Assembly (NCBI RefSeq): GCF_000835495.1
Contig: NW_015622547.1
Span: 62,001 to 126,000 of the forward strand
DNA length: 64,000 nucleotides
Direction of reading: 5' to 3'
From: Cladophialophora immunda
Lineage: Eukaryota > Ascomycota > Eurotiomycetes > Chaetothyriales > Herpotrichiellaceae
The notes under the pieces were generated by a model. The model was not told the DNA's origin, searched no databases, and saw only the letters and a list, made by a program, of their open reading frames with translations. This document shows positions 44,798-56,294 of this stretch, in pieces. The translations under genes and the position numbers were made by a program. Positions within the stretch are counted from its first letter, which is position 1. Every line of letters begins with the position of its first letter.

Positions 44798-45231
44798 AAG
44801 AGCCAGGAGAGCAATCTTCAACTCGTCGAGCCGAATGGACCAGAAGCAGGAAAGGCTCGAAAGCATAGCTTTCAGGAGAAGGGGCTCCTAGCAAGCTCCG
44901 TCTAGGCTTTAGCTGCTCCTCAAATAGCATGGGCCAGGCTGGCTACAACAGGGAAGAATTCTTTCTTTGTCTGTGAGATGGCCCCAAAACAATAAGACAC
45001 CATGGCGTCATTACCCAACTCTTCACATTGTTTTCTATGGCAATGCCAATGACCTCTTTTTAGGTAGCAATAGTAGAGCAGTGCCGACCTGAGACAGAGT
45101 TTGCTCCTCTGGGGATATTATACGCGTGCAAGGCCACAATTCTTACACTATAGACTGGCTGACAGAAAAGCTATTGAATAGCGAAAGCAGCAAGGCGGAA
45201 CATAACCTTCCAGCTGGGATCGTAAGTTTTG
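44798..45231. other. Convergent intergenic gap
   Basis: About 430 bases between SDR B and regulator 4 stops. No gene. Confidence 0.5.
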
Positions 45232-48002
45232 TTACTGAGTGGCCTGTGTCGCCGCATACCACGTCTGTGGGTCAAAGAGGTCGTCAGAAAACACAGTCTC
45301 GAGGTTACCGCCGGCGTTGAAGTTCAGGAAGAAGTTCATGTCCTGCAGCGGATCACAGTCGAAGGCCGATTTCTCAGTGGGGGGACCATCCTGGTTGAAG
45401 CCAGTCCCGACTTCTTCACCCCCGGGGTCAGGGCTTTGCCACCGCGAAGCATGTGGCAGTATTCGGAGAGGTAAGAAATCCTTTTCGGCCAAGATCTTGA
45501 ACAAAGAGCACGCCCAAGCTGAGGCAGGCCAAAATGATTCCATCTCCTCCAAAATCATGGTCCCAAGCTCGTACTTATTGGTTGCAATCCTGTCGACCCG
45601 GCCTTTATCTCGGGCTTCTTTGATGATTTCGGCGTACGTTACCATGGCCCCAAAGATGGGTGTGTTCCTGAATCTGGGTCAGTGGTGTGTAGCCCCCAAG
45701 GCGGCGCCTTAGAGAGGAAGATGCCAACTTACAAAAAGTTGGGAGAATATCTCAGGCAATCAGAATGCAGGAGCTCTTCATATAAATTCAGCGTCCTGGC
45801 AGCTGCTCGGACCATTTCCGCCCGGACCTCAGACAGACTGTGCGAGAAAGCAGCATCCCAAGCTTGACGGTTTTCAATGTGTCTTCGCAGGTAGCGACAG
45901 GCAATCGACAAGGTCCGTTCAGTGCTCAGCTGCAGAAACGTGATCCAACGCATCTGGGTAGGGACGGACTTTCCATTTTTCGCCCCCGCATCAGACTGGC
46001 TGGTGATGTAGCTACATAGCTCCGTTCGCAGGACTGTGATTTCTTGTTGGCATTGATACAGATCTCTAATCGCCTCGTCGCTGCCGAGAGCGTAATCCAA
46101 ATCGATCATGATCGTTCGGTCGACTGATGAGGGAATGAAAGTCAATTATCGAACTCGAACCACCGTCGAAAGCATAAAAGAATGGGTCACGGAAACAAGA
46201 GCTAAATAAAACGACCCAAGGAGCAAACTTACGTAGAGCGGCCTGGCGAGCGGTCTTGATGGCGTAAAAGATTTGGGCCGGTGAGTATTCGGTGAATTCC
46301 ACCAGAGCTTGCGCCCCTGGGTCAGGGGACTGGCCGAGGGGACATTCATCCGGCCTTTCGTAGAAGTCTGCATCACTCAGCTCTTCAACATCGATTTCCT
46401 TGCTGTTGATCGTGATGGGACGGCCCATGGCAACTGAGGCGTTGCAGTCCCTGCTCTAGTCCCAATCAGAATGCGAAGATGGAGGAGGAACCTGTGAGTG
46501 AGTCCGCGGGGTTCAACTCACGTAGACAGTCCAGAGGATTCTGCGCCACATTGATCGATCCTGTTGACTTAGACGTGCTGCGGCGGGCACAGCCTTATGC
46601 AGTCCGATGGCTAGCGCCAGGTTCGAGGCACACGAGATCCAGTATTTGGTCCCCTTTTCCTCGCTGAAGTCGGACCACCACATACTAACAAATAAAAGAG
46701 TTTGGATGATCTTGAGCTGGTCGTATTCGCAGTTCAATGCGTAGAGCAAGGTCGCGCGTTCGTAAAAATATGCCTTGGCCTCGTGGAGTGAGTCAAACCC
46801 CGCGCGTGTCAGTGAATCCTGGGAGACATATTGTGATGATGAAAAGAAAATCGAGTGCAAAAGCATGGGATATGTGACATGCCCGTTGGTGAAATTTTCG
46901 TAGATCTCGGTCAATTCGTATCTGTCGATAACGGGACAGGTAGGCAGTACGTGGTCTCTAAATGCGAGAAAAAACATGCGTGCAACAGAGATCTCCGGGA
47001 AATAGAGAACATTCTTGAGCCTAGTAAGGTAAAACGTGTCCACCGAATTCAAGTGGCCAAAGACGGTATCTCCGCTGCTAGTGGACTGGAGCATTTTCGG
47101 TTCCCACCAGTGTGATGGACATGTAGCGACAGGAAATGGCTCGTTGGAGAGACTCATGCTGGTCGACTGTCGCGTTTCTGGTACAAGACGGCTGATCCTT
47201 TTGAAACGTCGATGTCCGGCCATATGAGGCAGGAAAGAGTGGGAAAGGGTGTCGCCAGAATACACAAAGTATCTCCGGGGTTTGCTTTTTGTTGTCGAGG
47301 CTGTCCTCGGTTGAGCAGAATCTCCAAGCGTTGCCGCTCCCAAAGAGACTGCAGAGTGACTCTCAGAGGTGTGTCTGACGGCCTCGAGAGGACCGCTCCA
47401 AACATTGTTCTCGAAAGCATTGGCAGTGGTGGGAGCACCGCCACTTGAAGACCTTGCTCCTGACGAGACCGAGGCGACCGTTGGAAGATCGTTAAGATCG
47501 CGATGAGCCTCGTTCTGGTCACACACCGTGTTCTGGAGCCCGTGGTTTCGTACGCCATAGTCGCCGCCAACCAATGCGTCCGGCTGTCTTGTTGCTGTCT
47601 CAAAAACAGAGTGAGCTTGGTCGGCGGATGTGGGCTTGGGCCTCAGCTGCCCTTGCAGGCCGTCTACAGATGCACTCTGCGCGTCTCCCAGCAGGCCATC
47701 GATCGGAGTGACAGTGGTGTTGTAGGAACCTTTCTGACGCTGGCGATATTGCCTTGCAAATTTGACAAGTTAGCCGCGCAATCTCTGCTTGGGGAGCATT
47801 CTACGAACCGTCTTCGCTCTGGTCCCAGCTCACACGGAACCCCAATCGACACGCAGGAGGAACACTGGCCGTCATTTCCGGGCGAAGCTGCATTGCAGCG
47901 GACTTTGCGTGCATGACAACGCAAGCAAGCTCTAGCTGCCCTCCCGCCGCGGGGAGCCATTGACGCTGGTCGAGCTTTAGCTCCAGCATCCGAAGTCAGC
48001 AT
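45232..48002 (-). CDS. Zn2Cys6 transcription factor 4 (cluster regulator candidate)
   Basis: Five exons (48002-47809, 47752-46522, 46455-46233, 46123-45733, 45667-45232) join to 824 residues. The zinc cluster is within exon 1: ACLRCHARKVRCNAA then CSSCVSIGVPC, six cysteines with a slightly long middle loop. The fungal-specific regulator domain includes WWSDFSEEKGTKYWISCAS and GLHKAVP, then, after a spliced junction, ASVAMGRPITINSKEIDVEE, close to the usual active loop of this domain. The layout resembles cutinase-factor (CTF1-beta)-like regulators; that is from memory. The gene sits in the middle of the transporter, cyclase, SDR, monooxygenase and esterase block, so local control is likely but unproven. 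Confidence 0.88.
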
Positions 48003-48663
48003 CTTGGCCGTTTGTTGCCGACACCTTTCATCCGATTGACAGAGAGAGGTAAGTAGAGGCCGATTGAAATGGAGAGGGCGCTCGGAGCAACAGATGCGGC
48101 AGATTTGGGATATAAAGCCCCTACTGCTCTGAGGCGAAGTCGGTCCGAGGTAAACCGGGACGCGCTAACCGACAAAGGAAGGATCTGGATCCACTTCTCT
48201 ACCTCCGAGCATCCTCCGTACTCCAAAGCGAAAGCCGGTAGTCGAGGGCTGGGGGGATGGAGACACACACGCACCATCCGGAGGCATTGTACAGTCTGAA
48301 TGGACTGAGAAAATTCTTCAAATTTCAAATCGGCTCTTGGCTTCTGCTCGGCTCTCGGTCGCTTGCGGACTGACGGGTCGAGGGTCAACAAATCTCGCGG
48401 ACAGAAGTGAGGTTAGGAGATTGTGAGCTTTCACAGTCTCGATCTCCACCAAGTGTGTAGTTTGAGGGTTGTAATCTATAGACACGGTGGTCCGATCATT
48501 GAGAATGTTACTACGGCATATGTGGTATTGTTGTTGAGGTATTGCTTGGACGGGATTTGGAATCGCATCTGTCAAAAGCGACTTTAGCTCCACACTACTT
48601 GCGGCTACATGACGTCCTGCATCTGTGGCAGCTAGTAAATCAATCTCCCGCGTCCTCACGTCT
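48003..48663. other. Intergenic region, regulator 4 promoter
   Basis: About 660 bases upstream of regulator 4 and after the SDR C stop. No supported gene. Confidence 0.5.
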
Positions 48664-50308
48664 TCAGTTGACTACGGACGGTCCCGTCAGTCTGTGGCTA
48701 GTTTTCAGGACTATTTCTTGCCATTGTTTGAGGAAGTCGCCGTCCTCGTAGTCGTCGTGGTTCACGTCCAAGTATCCTCGAGGCGCCCACATGCGAGGAA
48801 CAATCGCGAGTGATCGACCTAGGATTGAGCATCAGTATGCTGAGTAACGTGATGAATTTGTATGTATGGTCAGGAACTGGCCATGACCACCATGTTACTC
48901 TCTCCATAGGATACCCAGTCACTTACCACAGATACTTGTGTCGGAAGCGATCCTTATAAGAGCTTCAGCCGCGTCCTGTATAGAGGCGAAGACGGCTCCT
49001 TTCGAAGTGATGCGTTCCGCGACGGCATCACTGATGATATCAGTCTTGATGTACCTTCAGAATCCGGCAAGTGGTCAGCGCATCATCCGTGCATAAGTCT
49101 TGCAAAATCTGCGTTGATCTGCCGTTAAATAGTTTCACGGAGGTTCTCATGCGTGAGGGATGTCGCACTCGATACATAAACAGGCACAACCAACAATTCT
49201 TACCATGGAGCGATGTAGTTGACTCTGGTGCCGTGCTGCAGCGACGTTCTCCTCAAGCACCTCATCGTACCTCGAAGCCCAAACTTGGAGGCATTGTACT
49301 GTGGTGAACCGGGCTGATCAACGTATCCGGCAAGGCTGCCCTGTAGAATAAGACTAGAGTCCGACCTTTCATTCCCTGCTGCCACCGCCGCGTTGAATTG
49401 CTTGCGGAAGTAGAAGAGAGCCAACTTGACCGTGTAAAAGACGCCAATGAGATTGATGTCCAATATCTTGAGGTCTGGTTTCTGTGGTGCCTGTGCGGAG
49501 GCTTGAGCGGTTATGCACGACAGTCAGTCTCGAATGTGGCCATGTCATTGTCATCGGAGGCGGGAGTAGGTGGATGTGATACTCACAATCATCAACAAAA
49601 ACTGGATCTTGTCCACTGATTCCTGCATTGGCCACAACGATATCAATACAACCACTTGGCGACCTTGCAAGCGCCTCTTCGAACATCCTTGCCTGATCGT
49701 CCCAACTGGTCACATCACAATGCCATGTCCAGATTTGTCTGTTTGGAGAGAGGACTAAGTGTTAGAAAGAGATTTCTTTGCGAGGGCGGCAAAGCCAGGG
49801 GCAGCGGTCATGCGACCACTCCCCTTGCCATGTAAAAGACTTCGAGAAAAAAGATATACAACGCCACCTGGGGAGATTCAAGCGTACCCTGGGTATGAAG
49901 ATGCTATCTCGGCGGAGCGACGGTCGTCGAGGTCACCAATCATGACATGAGCTCTGCAACGGAAACTCCCATTAGCCATCGCATCTGACCTTATATGTGA
50001 TATCGGGGTCCTTTATGACATGATCGAGTGTACCCTGCGCTGGCTAAAGCCTGGGCATAAGCTGCCCCGATTCCATTGGCCCCTATGTCAACAGAGAGTT
50101 ATCGTCAGTAAGCTCTCGACGGTTGGAAGGCTGATTGCCAAAGTCCTCCATTTTCCACTCAGACGATCAGATGCTCATCGCCTGGTTGCGACAGGAGTTT
50201 GATATCTTACATACCCCCTGTAATGATGGCAGTCTTGCCTTTGACTTTGCTCCGATCAGGCTCGACACTGCAGTCGGTGGCATCTCGGCCGCTGTGGCTC
50301 ACAGACAT
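48664..50308 (-). CDS. Short-chain dehydrogenase/reductase (SDR) C
   Basis: Seven exons (50308-50215, 50082-50034, 49953-49888, 49738-49587, 49501-49204, 49054-48927, 48818-48664) give 313 residues with all phases matching. Motifs: TAIITGGANGIGAAYAQALA (cofactor loop), MIGDLDDR, CDVTSWDDQ, VVANAGISG, INLIGVFYTVKLAL, and GSLAGYVDQPGSPQYNASKF (catalytic Tyr and Lys). This resembles fungal 15-hydroxyprostaglandin-dehydrogenase-like SDRs, usually NAD-dependent alcohol oxidisers. Introns are more numerous and longer (80-149 nt) than in neighbours. Transcribed in the same direction as the monooxygenase upstream of it, about 640 bases away. Confidence 0.88.
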
Positions 50309-50949
50309 CTTGATGCTGTAGGAGTTCGCCGTTGCTTTCTAACAAGCCTTGGCCGTTTTCAAAAGATGATCAGATGTTGTGGCAGGTGTGGTGATATGGT
50401 TGAATACTGGTGATGGGCCAGTCTGTCCCAGGTGTTTACTCACGTCTTTTTAATCAAGTACATCCATTACCAGCATGCCGCGTACAGTGTTGAGCCCCTC
50501 CTCGCACTAACCTCGGGCCAAAGCGTCAATGGTCCATGACCAAGATGCGAACTTCGGCTGCCAAGTGTGTTGGCCCACAGTTTGTCGGCTCAAATTACAC
50601 AACCGATCCAACCGGAAATTGCTGCAGCATTGCCATCAATTTCCCCACCGCCTAGAACTATTGGCGGCTCGTATAGGGACTCACCACAGCATACACAGCC
50701 TCATGGTTCACGGGCAGGAATTGGTTAGGTCAAGTCAGCGATTAGCCGTCATTCTTATAAGACTCATCAGACGGCTCACAGACCCTGCAAACAGTCATTC
50801 GAAGCTGTCGTATAGGGGCTCCGTAGTCCAGTTGGAGCTGTTCAGCATGACTGGACATCGATCGAGAGAGTTGAAATTTGAAACCAAGGTCAACATTTCA
50901 TGATCTGAATCTGCTCTATCTCTACCAGATCTGCTCCGGGTTTGCGCCA
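50309..50949. other. Intergenic region, SDR C promoter
   Basis: About 640 bases between the monooxygenase 2 stop and the SDR C start. No gene seen. Confidence 0.5.
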
Positions 50950-53356
50950 CTAGACCCCGTCGATATACCAAGAAATGTCGTTCCCATCCACTTCTCTCTG
51001 CGAGAAGCCATTGCCGAAGTAGGAGAATCTGTTGACACTGTTGTATACCCAATCATAGTCCTTTGACACGCGGAGAGTTAGTACCCCGGCTGGAAGCGTT
51101 TGGTGACATATAGGAAAGAGGGATAAATACCTCGTAGCGTGGTTTTGCCATTGCTTCGAAGAAGTGCAATCGACTTCCCGGCCACATCATGATAGGACCA
51201 TCCGCCGTGCCGCCTTTAAACCACGACCGACAAGGCGAGCTCCACGCGGTGCGCTTCAGGAACAGCTCTCGATGACGTCTGAAATCTTCCACCGCCTCCA
51301 TTTTGGGGGCAAAGGATTTCACGTCTTCTGTCTGGAGCTTCTCCACAAACTTTTCGAGGTAGCGTGTAATTATTTCAATCACAGGGAGAATGGACCCGTG
51401 CCCGTACGGCCCGAATGGTCCATTGATCACTGGCAGTGTAGATCGTGAGTACTTGGACCCAGACGAAAGAACCGCGCGTTATTAATGCGACAGGGAATGT
51501 CAGGACTTACTGAAGTAATTTGGGAAGTCCGGGACGGTTGCGCTGAGATATGTATATGGTTGGTCTTTCCAAGCATCTCGCAAGTCGATCCCACGTTGAC
51601 CTACAATGGGATACCGGGGTCGGAAGGATACATCAAACCCCGTAGCACAGATGAGCACGTCGATCTTGCGTTGTTTTCCATCGGTTGTGATGATGCCTTC
51701 TTCGGTGATCTCCTGGATTGGGGAGAATGTCACCTCACACTTTCCTTCGTCGGTCAAGCACTCTAGGTATCCGTTGCCTGGGGTTGGTCGCTGTTGTAGG
51801 CAGTCAGCAAGTCAAGAGCGGCCAGTGGAACGAATTGTGTTTAATGATATACCCTGCAGCCTACTGCGTAATTGGTGGGAACCATCTTCGAGATCAAGTC
51901 TTCTCTTCCTTGGAGTTTTTTGGCCATTTCCAGCCTTGCGAACTAGAGTGGCGTCAGGATTCTGGAGGATACTCGACCGGTCAACAGCAACGTACCGCAA
52001 GTGCTTCTGCCTGCTCAGGAGACCCATTGATTATCTGATCAAGATTCGATTAGCCCAGCTTCCGAGGAGCCAACTCAAATGGCAGACGAACAAATTTAAA
52101 TCGTTGGTTGAGCTCTTCTTCCACCATCTTGCGATAATGAAGGTACTTGGCTGGATTCGCAGCGAAATCGGCCTTTTGCTCTGCGCTGTCTGTTTGTCTA
52201 AGTCAGCTGCACTGTGTGTGCTTCCTCGAGTCTGCTTAAGCTCTCACAGTTGAAGTTGGCGCCATTTTCGCCGGCATACTTTTGGGCAAATCCCGCCGTG
52301 ATCCAGGTAGATGACCGTTGGTAGGAAATCATTTTCTTCACACCTATACTGGGTCTTGAGTATTCTTGTCACCTCTTCCAGTGTCTCCTAGACTCACGAG
52401 GAAATATAGCAGGAATAATCTGGACGGCGCTCGAGCCGTTTCCAATGATGCCGACGACCTTGTCGTCCAAGCTGACAGTATCATCCCAGGCCGCACTGTG
52501 CACTTTGTTTTTGAATTTCTCGACTCCAGAAACAGCCGGCCATTTCCAGTGACTGTACGTTGGATTAGCATCCTGAACTCCACACCACACAAAGTCTGGC
52601 AACGTCCCTACAGCACAGATATCACTTACTTCAAGACTCCTGTGGCATTAATGAGAACCTCGCCCTCGTCGTAGAAGGCTGCTTCCTCGTTTCCGTTAGG
52701 GGTGACCTTCATCTTCCACTTCCCAGCCTCCTCGTTCCACCATGCCCCCGAGACGGCGTGTCTCAGCTTGACAAATCCATGCATTTCATGCTTGTCCACA
52801 ATGTCCTTGAAGTACCCCAGGATCTCCTGTGAGGTTGCATAACTACCGCCTGTCAGTGATAAAGCGCCGATGATGACGAGGATAACTGCCTTACTAGCTA
52901 GTCCAGTCGGGCTTTGAGTGCCACGAAAACATATAATTGACAGCCGGCTGTGGAGGAGTTAGGGTCAATCTGGCACACCAGAGGTCGAAACACCTACAAT
53001 ATCACAGGCGCAACCGGGATACCTAGAAGCACATCAGCGGAATTCGCTTCACATCCTTCTTTAGAAGCGTACTTATTCTCAAACCAAGTACCCCCAACTT
53101 CGTCGTTCTTCTCGTAACATTGCACCACAACGTTGTTGTCTTTCCGTTGGCCAATTGCATGGACAATGTTGATGGCAGCGGCACCAAAGCCAATCACTAG
53201 AATCTTGATCGGACGTCGAGCCCCAAGATAAGTATCGGGTATCACGTAGCCAGTCTCATCTGCCTTGGGGACTTTCTTTGCGTAATTGACAACTGTTTCC
53301 AGCACATCACTGGACGTTTCGGGCATGGATTCCTCTTTTAAAATTCCAGGAGCCAT
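50950..53356 (-). CDS. Baeyer-Villiger monooxygenase 2 (StcW/MoxY type), 12 exons
   Basis: Twelve exons join in phase to 580 residues: 53356-53073, 53022-52998, 52947-52895, 52842-52630, 52552-52398, 52343-52248, 52189-52092, 52034-51996, 51942-51853, 51790-51511, 51429-51131 and 51060-50950. The FAD site is ILVIGFGAAAINIVHAIGQ with GGTWFENKYPGCACDIP. NATGVLNHWKWPAVSGVEKF leads to HSAAWD, a variant Baeyer-Villiger fingerprint lacking one residue and the usual Gly. The NADPH site is VVGIIGNGSSAVQIIP; later CATGFDVSFRPRYPIVG. The C terminus WVYNSVNRFSYFGNG is typical of the sterigmatocystin StcW/aflatoxin MoxY group. Expected role: NADPH-dependent oxygen insertion into a ketone. It is divergent from the esterase, a natural partner for hydrolysing the resulting ester or lactone. 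Substrate unknown. Confidence 0.92.
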
Positions 53357-53949
53357 AATGGGGCCCTCACTATGTATCACAGGCACTCAGTCAACAGCCG
53401 TTGTCTGTCGAGATGTTATATCTGGTGGGCGTAGCTTGCAGCTTCCAAGGGAGGCTAGGTCGGCTCGTCAAGCTCCATATCAGTCTGCAATGGCGGCAGG
53501 TCGAGACGGGCCATCGTGCAGAGACAGACTTGCCACTCGGTCCAGGTTTACCGTCATTCACCTGATCGACGAAACATATTCCCGTATCGCGCTTTGTTTG
53601 AAGCCGAATGTTCGGCCCCAGGGAGCGGTTGAAGAATGGCTCCGCTCGTGTCGGCTGAAGGACTGCTTTGGCATTATCTCGTTCCCCAGAAGTGCATGGG
53701 TACAAAGCTCGGGCTGGTCCACTGGCTTGATGGTCTCATTGCTCGACCGGGCCACTGCCGATTGGACCAGGCATGCACCAATCGGTGGAAATGGGCATCT
53801 GGGACGATTGCCAAAACCTCTGGGTGGTGAGCCTCGGTCGAACCCTTTCGGCTAGTTCCAAACAGATGCTCCCGCTATAGTAACATCACCATTCATAGTC
53901 TGTCTCGCTTTTGGCCCTGCACCCATGGTCGCTGTCACTCGAAGCTGAT
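53357..53949. other. Divergent promoter region monooxygenase 2 / esterase
   Basis: About 590 bases between divergent starts; no gene. It contains CGG-N7-CCG (53748-53760) and CCG-N7-CGG (53642-53654), weak candidates for Zn2Cys6 binding. Confidence 0.4.
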
Positions 53950-55188
53950 ATGGCTAGAACGCCGAAAAAGGTCCACTCGGACTGTGTATACGATTTGCGC
54001 GCCTTTGACCCTTCAAACACGAGCTCTCAAACGGTACAGCTGAACCGTTCCTGCCATTTGGCACGTCAGCAAGATGAGAAATGGTGGGAGGTATGGGCAC
54101 TTGTTCATCCTTTGCCCCTGGGAATTGGCTCCCAGTTCACCATAACGCGAACCTAACCGTTGCCAGGTCGGAGCACAAGTCTACCGTGATATGCGGGAGA
54201 AAGGACAGACCGTCTTCCCAGCGTATACCTTTGTTGAAGGGGCGACGAACGTTGACATTCCGTCCAGGGAAGACGGGAGAACGGTCATGTGCCGAGTCGT
54301 GAGGCCTTCCGCGTCTTCAACGATACAACGAGGGATCTTCCTGCACATCCACGGCGGAGGCTGGGTTCTGGGGACAGCCAAAGGGTAACAGTCCAGCACC
54401 ACGTCGGAAACCCCCTGTCTTAACTGTTTCAAGCCAGGACCACCTTTTGAGTCACATCGCAGAAAATACGGGCTTAATCGTGCTCTCCGTCGAATATAGA
54501 CTTGCACCTGAGCATAGATACCCAGCCGCCCTCCACGATTGCGAGGATGTTGCCGGCTGGCTTGTTTCGAACGCAGAAGCAACGGTAGGTGGCACCACAG
54601 CAAGACGATTCTTCTGCTAATGGCCTGCTTCAGCTAGGCGGAAAGTTTTGCTTCCTGGGTGGAGAGGTAAATCCTACACTCTTCCTAGGTGCGGGATCAT
54701 TGCTGACATTGACTTAGTCTGCAGGAGCAACGTTGTCTGCGCTGGCCTTGCTTCATCTCAAGGAGAATGATAAAGCTGCGGGAATCAAGGGCGTGGTCTT
54801 GAGTTATGGGTGCTTTGATTTGTCCATCCTCCCTTCGTTGAAGCTCGCGCCCAGTACTTCTCCTATCCTTGGGCTCGAAGACGCTGAACGGTTTTTCAGT
54901 GCCTATCTTCAAGACATGCCCTTGGAAGCTCGGAAGACCAGGAAGGTGTCCCCAGCTTACGGCGACTTGTCTGGACTATGCCCAGCGCTATTCCTGGTCG
55001 GAACCGAGGATGCGTTAGTTGATGATTCGGCCTTGATGCATTTCCGGTGGCTACGATACGGAAATCCGGCCACACTGCGTTTCGTGCCTGGTGCGCCCCA
55101 TGGTTTTACGTTGTTTGATGCTGCTGCCGTGGAGATTGCTATGAGGGGTTGGCAAATCATCATCGATTTTGTCCAGAGCCTGCTCTGA
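53950..55188 (+). CDS. Alpha/beta hydrolase, HSL-type esterase/lactonase
   Basis: Five exons (53950-54090, 54167-54384, 54434-54584, 54634-54666, 54718-55188) give 337 residues. The oxyanion motif is [35 protein letters not shown] follows. The nucleophile elbow GGESAGA is assembled across the intron after the 33-nt exon 4, with the Ser in exon 5. The acid is in GTEDALVDD and the catalytic His in [11 protein letters not shown]. These features place it in the hormone-sensitive-lipase family of carboxylesterases. No signal peptide, so probably cytosolic. Being divergent from a Baeyer-Villiger monooxygenase, it is well placed to open the ester or lactone product (inference). The ATG at 53950 is the first in frame. 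Confidence 0.9.
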
Positions 55189-56294
55189 TGAGCCATGACG
55201 GACCGTCTATCGTGGACTCACCTGACTACTTCCAGTGAGAGACCCAGCAGGGATCCTCTAACAGATCATGATCCCTCATTGCCAATGTATCTTCTGGAGA
55301 AACGGGGGCCGCTGGTGTAGACTTAGAGTTGGTATCAACAAAATTTGGAAGCAGTGATAACACTGTATGAGCCCGGGCATCTACATAAAGAGGAAGCGAG
55401 TGTATATCACTTTCGAGACCGATTTCCATTCAGTGAGCTCTTCGGAGACTTGTGATACATAAGGCCATTGACGATTCTGGGTAGTTTAGAGCTGAGCACG
55501 ATTAGATATCTGATACAAGAGAGCTCGTCATGGCTCCAAGATCGCTGAAACGCGAGCACCGCTTGTAAAACTCGTGCAAGGTCAATTGGAACCGGCCAAA
55601 TGCTCCTAAGAGTGTTCTGTGCCCTTAGTATGCTGTTGCCTCGGGAAAGCGTTCTGCAACACCGTCAAAGCGTGGCTGTGTTCCTGACTTGACTGCTCCG
55701 GACGTTGCTGAGTTTGAGACCGAAGTCGTCAGCTGCCTTAGTCCAGTGCCCGTATATTCATCTTACATGACAGGCATCCGAGAACAAGCCACTCAAGATC
55801 GCCATACCTTTTGAGACTGGCCGGGGCTGGTGTGAGACCGGTGTGCTGCTTGCAGCTGGCGTGGAAGAGCATCTTTCTTCATACTCGCGATCAGCTGTGT
55901 GTAATTTGGGTGTCTCTTTTCCACAGAAGGCGCTGCGGCACATGCTTTGCGACCGTGTTAGTTTCTCGCCATAATGCCAGGACCATTGTGACAGTGGGAG
56001 CGAGAGGTAAGGGAGTGAGTCGAAGTCGGAGTAAGTCGAAGTCGGAGTAAGTCGAAGTCGGAGTAAGTCGTAAAGCGAGTTCTAATTGCATCTCTACTTA
56101 GGTCGCCGCCAAGTGATATGCGGGAGGTGCTGCCTCCACCGCATTCTAGAATCTAGACCCAATAACGCCGAGCGCGGGCTCCAAACTGCATATTTGTTTT
56201 CATCCGATATCAAAGTGCACAATCTTCCACCCAACCACTCATACCTATTACAGTTTGCCACATGAACCACGTCTAGTATCTCGGTCTCCCGAAT
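55189..56294. other. Intergenic region between cluster and RanGAP
   Basis: About 1.1 kb, no supported gene. Contains a short tandem repeat and the RanGAP promoter. It appears to be the right edge of the accessory block. Confidence 0.5.
56019..56066. repeat. Tandem repeat, 3 x 16 bp
   Basis: Three exact copies of GTCGAAGTCGGAGTAA in a row, followed by a partial fourth (GTCG). Each copy holds two GTCG/GTCGG words. Located about 230 bases before the RanGAP ATG. Confidence 0.9.

Noticed and set aside
49055..49887. Two introns of exactly 149 nt in SDR C, suggesting inserted introner-like elements
   Set aside because: The two sequences show no obvious similarity by eye; equal length seems coincidental.
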